Assembly (NCBI GenBank): GCA_009773075.1
Contig: WOUX01000069.1
Span: 1-5,944 of the forward strand
Direction: 5' to 3'
Source of the DNA: a bacterium
Lineage (GTDB): Bacteria > Desulfobacterota > UBA8473
Length of the DNA: 5,944 bases
Within the stretch, counting starts at the first letter, position 1. Each line of letters starts with the position of its first letter. The position numbers and the translations under genes were made by a program. Below, piece after piece: positions 4,784-5,944 of the stretch. Below the pieces are notes generated by a model, which saw only the letters and a program-made list of their open reading frames with translations, was not told the origin of the DNA and searched no databases.

Positions 4784-5944
4784 GAGTCGTGATGGGCAGC
4801 TTTATGGTAAAGGTAGTCCCTCTCGGCCTGCCGGATGAATCAGCAGTATGGCTGATACAGTCTATGTTCCCCCCATATTTGGTTATAATACCGTAGCTTA
4901 CGAATAAACCCAGACCGGTCCCTTCCCCTTCCGGCTTGGTGGTAAAGAAGGGGTCGAAGATGCGGTCTATATCTCCTTCTTTAATCCCCACACCGTTATC
5001 CTGAAAATGAACTATGGCCTTTCGGCTACCCCTTTCCATAAACGTATGGATAGTTAACGTTCCACCTCCATTCATGGCCGCTGCGGCATTGTTGATCAGG
5101 TTCAAAAACACCTGCTGTAATTGTCGGGAATCACCTTTAACCTGGGGGATGTCTTTATCTAAATCCAGAACCAGTTCAATATGGCTCATATCAAGGGTGT
5201 GCTTCACAACCTTGATTATATCCTCAATACTATGGTTCAAATCAGAGTGCTCAGCGTCGTCCCCTTCTCCCTGACGGGCAAAGCTTAAGAGATTTTCTAC
5301 AACCTGTTTGCAATGGAGCCCCTGTCTTTCTATGGTTTTCAGGTCTTCATATTCCTGACTGTCCTCAGCCGTTTTTTCCAGCAAAAGATCGGAGAAGCCC
5401 AGTATAATCCCCAGAGGGTTGTTGATTTCATGGGCAACGCCAGCCGCTAATGTCCCCATAGATGCCAATTTTTCGGTATTGATGAGCTGCCTTTCCAATT
5501 GTTTGTTTTCCGTAATATCCCTGGCAATACATAGGACAGAAGATACCTTGCCCTCTTCATTCTTTAAGGGCATGAAATTGGCGCTGATCCATGTTTGGTG
5601 TTCTCCCAATGTTAACATGAAATCATCACGAACGCTCTTCTCGAATCTATAGACCAACCTTATCAATTTCAGTTGCCTTTCAACAATTTCCTCAGAAAAT
5701 AGGGCAGAAAGCCTCTTGCCCAGGAAATCTTCAGGGCAGCCCCCGAAGAAATTGGCAGTAAAACTGTTCATGGATTGAAAACGGCCTTCGAAATCTACCG
5801 TAAAGATAAAGTCCTCGGCGCTTTCTACCAGAGAGCGATATTTTTCTTCTGACCTTTTGAGTTCCCACGTTTGATTGGCAACCTCTTGCTCCAGGGTGCG
5901 AGACCAGCGTATTTCAAAAAACAGGATCGTGACAGCGCCCAGTA
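4773..5944 (-). CDS. PAS-domain sensor histidine kinase, 5' end cut by window
   Basis: 389 C-terminal residues are visible and the reading frame runs unbroken through the right edge, so the true start lies outside. The first methionine in view (5769-5771) falls inside the PAS domain and is not the start. From the visible N-terminus: the end of a probable membrane helix (LGAVTILFF, 1-9), a short charged helical linker (10-33), a PAS domain beginning SEEKYRSLVESAEDFIFTVD (31-50) and closing with a PAC-like VLCIARDITENKQLERQL, then HisKA with the phosphoacceptor H171 in AAGVAHEINNPL. The ATPase domain has the N-box FLNLINNA (around 279-286), G1 DNGVGI (315-320), F-box IFDPFFTTK (328-336) and G2 GEGTGLGL (339-346). 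All catalytic motifs are intact. It autophosphorylates and should pass phosphate to the NtrC-like regulator, whose start overlaps its stop. The H-box and N-box style match NtrB/ZraS-like kinases. The sensory input is unknown, since the membrane or periplasmic part is missing; the PAS could bind a ligand or cofactor, but no haem- or flavin-specific residues are evident. Confidence 0.95.
   Translation of the reverse strand, partial: LGAVTILFFEIRWSRTLEQEVANQTWELKRSEEKYRSLVESAEDFIFTVDFEGRFQSMNSFTANFFGGCPEDFLGKRLSALFSEEIVERQLKLIRLVYRFEKSVRDDFMLTLGEHQTWISANFMPLKNEEGKVSSVLCIARDITENKQLERQLINTEKLASMGTLAAGVAHEINNPLGIILGFSDLLLEKTAEDSQEYEDLKTIERQGLHCKQVVENLLSFARQGEGDDAEHSDLNHSIEDIIKVVKHTLDMSHIELVLDLDKDIPQVKGDSRQLQQVFLNLINNAAAAMNGGGTLTIHTFMERGSRKAIVHFQDNGVGIKEGDIDRIFDPFFTTKPEGEGTGLGLFVSYGIITKYGGNIDCISHTADSSGRPRGTTFTIKLPITTQEG

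Noticed and set aside
1..5944. CRISPR array, insertion sequence, tRNA or phage element
   Set aside because: No regularly spaced repeats, transposase motifs, terminal inverted repeats or cloverleaf sequence were seen.

Overview
The window reads as ordinary bacterial chromosome of moderate GC, most likely from a Deltaproteobacterium-type anaerobe (Desulfobacterota or a relative). That placement is inferred from style only: an NtrB/NtrC-like sigma-54 two-component pair, a stand-alone receiver protein and a long AMP-forming acetyl-CoA synthetase. There is no rRNA or other marker to confirm it.

Layout, left to right. At 40-84 lies a rho-independent terminator serving the leftward gene that follows. 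At 99-2063 (minus) is a complete, intact acetyl-CoA synthetase (acs) with a strong Shine-Dalgarno. At 2064-2723 there is a 660-bp divergent intergenic region. It holds only a doubtful small ORF, two sets of inverted repeats, an unused Shine-Dalgarno-like sequence and, close to the rightward genes, two tandem sigma-54-like -24/-12 candidates. At 2724-3128 and 3148-3366 (plus) is a two-gene mini-operon encoding a receiver-only response regulator and a 72-residue single-CBS-domain protein. Only 3 bp separate its end from the end of a convergent, leftward histidine kinase/response regulator operon: an NtrC-family activator at 3370-4773, and a PAS-containing sensor kinase from 4773 to the right edge, where its 5' end is cut off. 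The kinase stop and regulator start overlap as TAATG.

How the parts may fit together (inference). The kinase senses an unknown signal and phosphorylates the NtrC-like activator, which works with RNA polymerase-sigma-54. The candidate -24/-12 elements upstream of the receiver/CBS genes make that mini-operon a plausible target, with repeated octamers at enhancer-like distance upstream. The receiver-only protein could act as a phosphate sink or shuttle, and the CBS protein could add an adenylate-sensing input. The AMP-forming acs next door makes an energy or acetate theme attractive, but nothing in the sequence proves a link.

I see no mobile element, CRISPR array, tRNA or rRNA. The genes themselves belong to known families. 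The parts worth a second look are the intergenic region, the receiver plus mini-CBS pair, and the very tight convergent junction.
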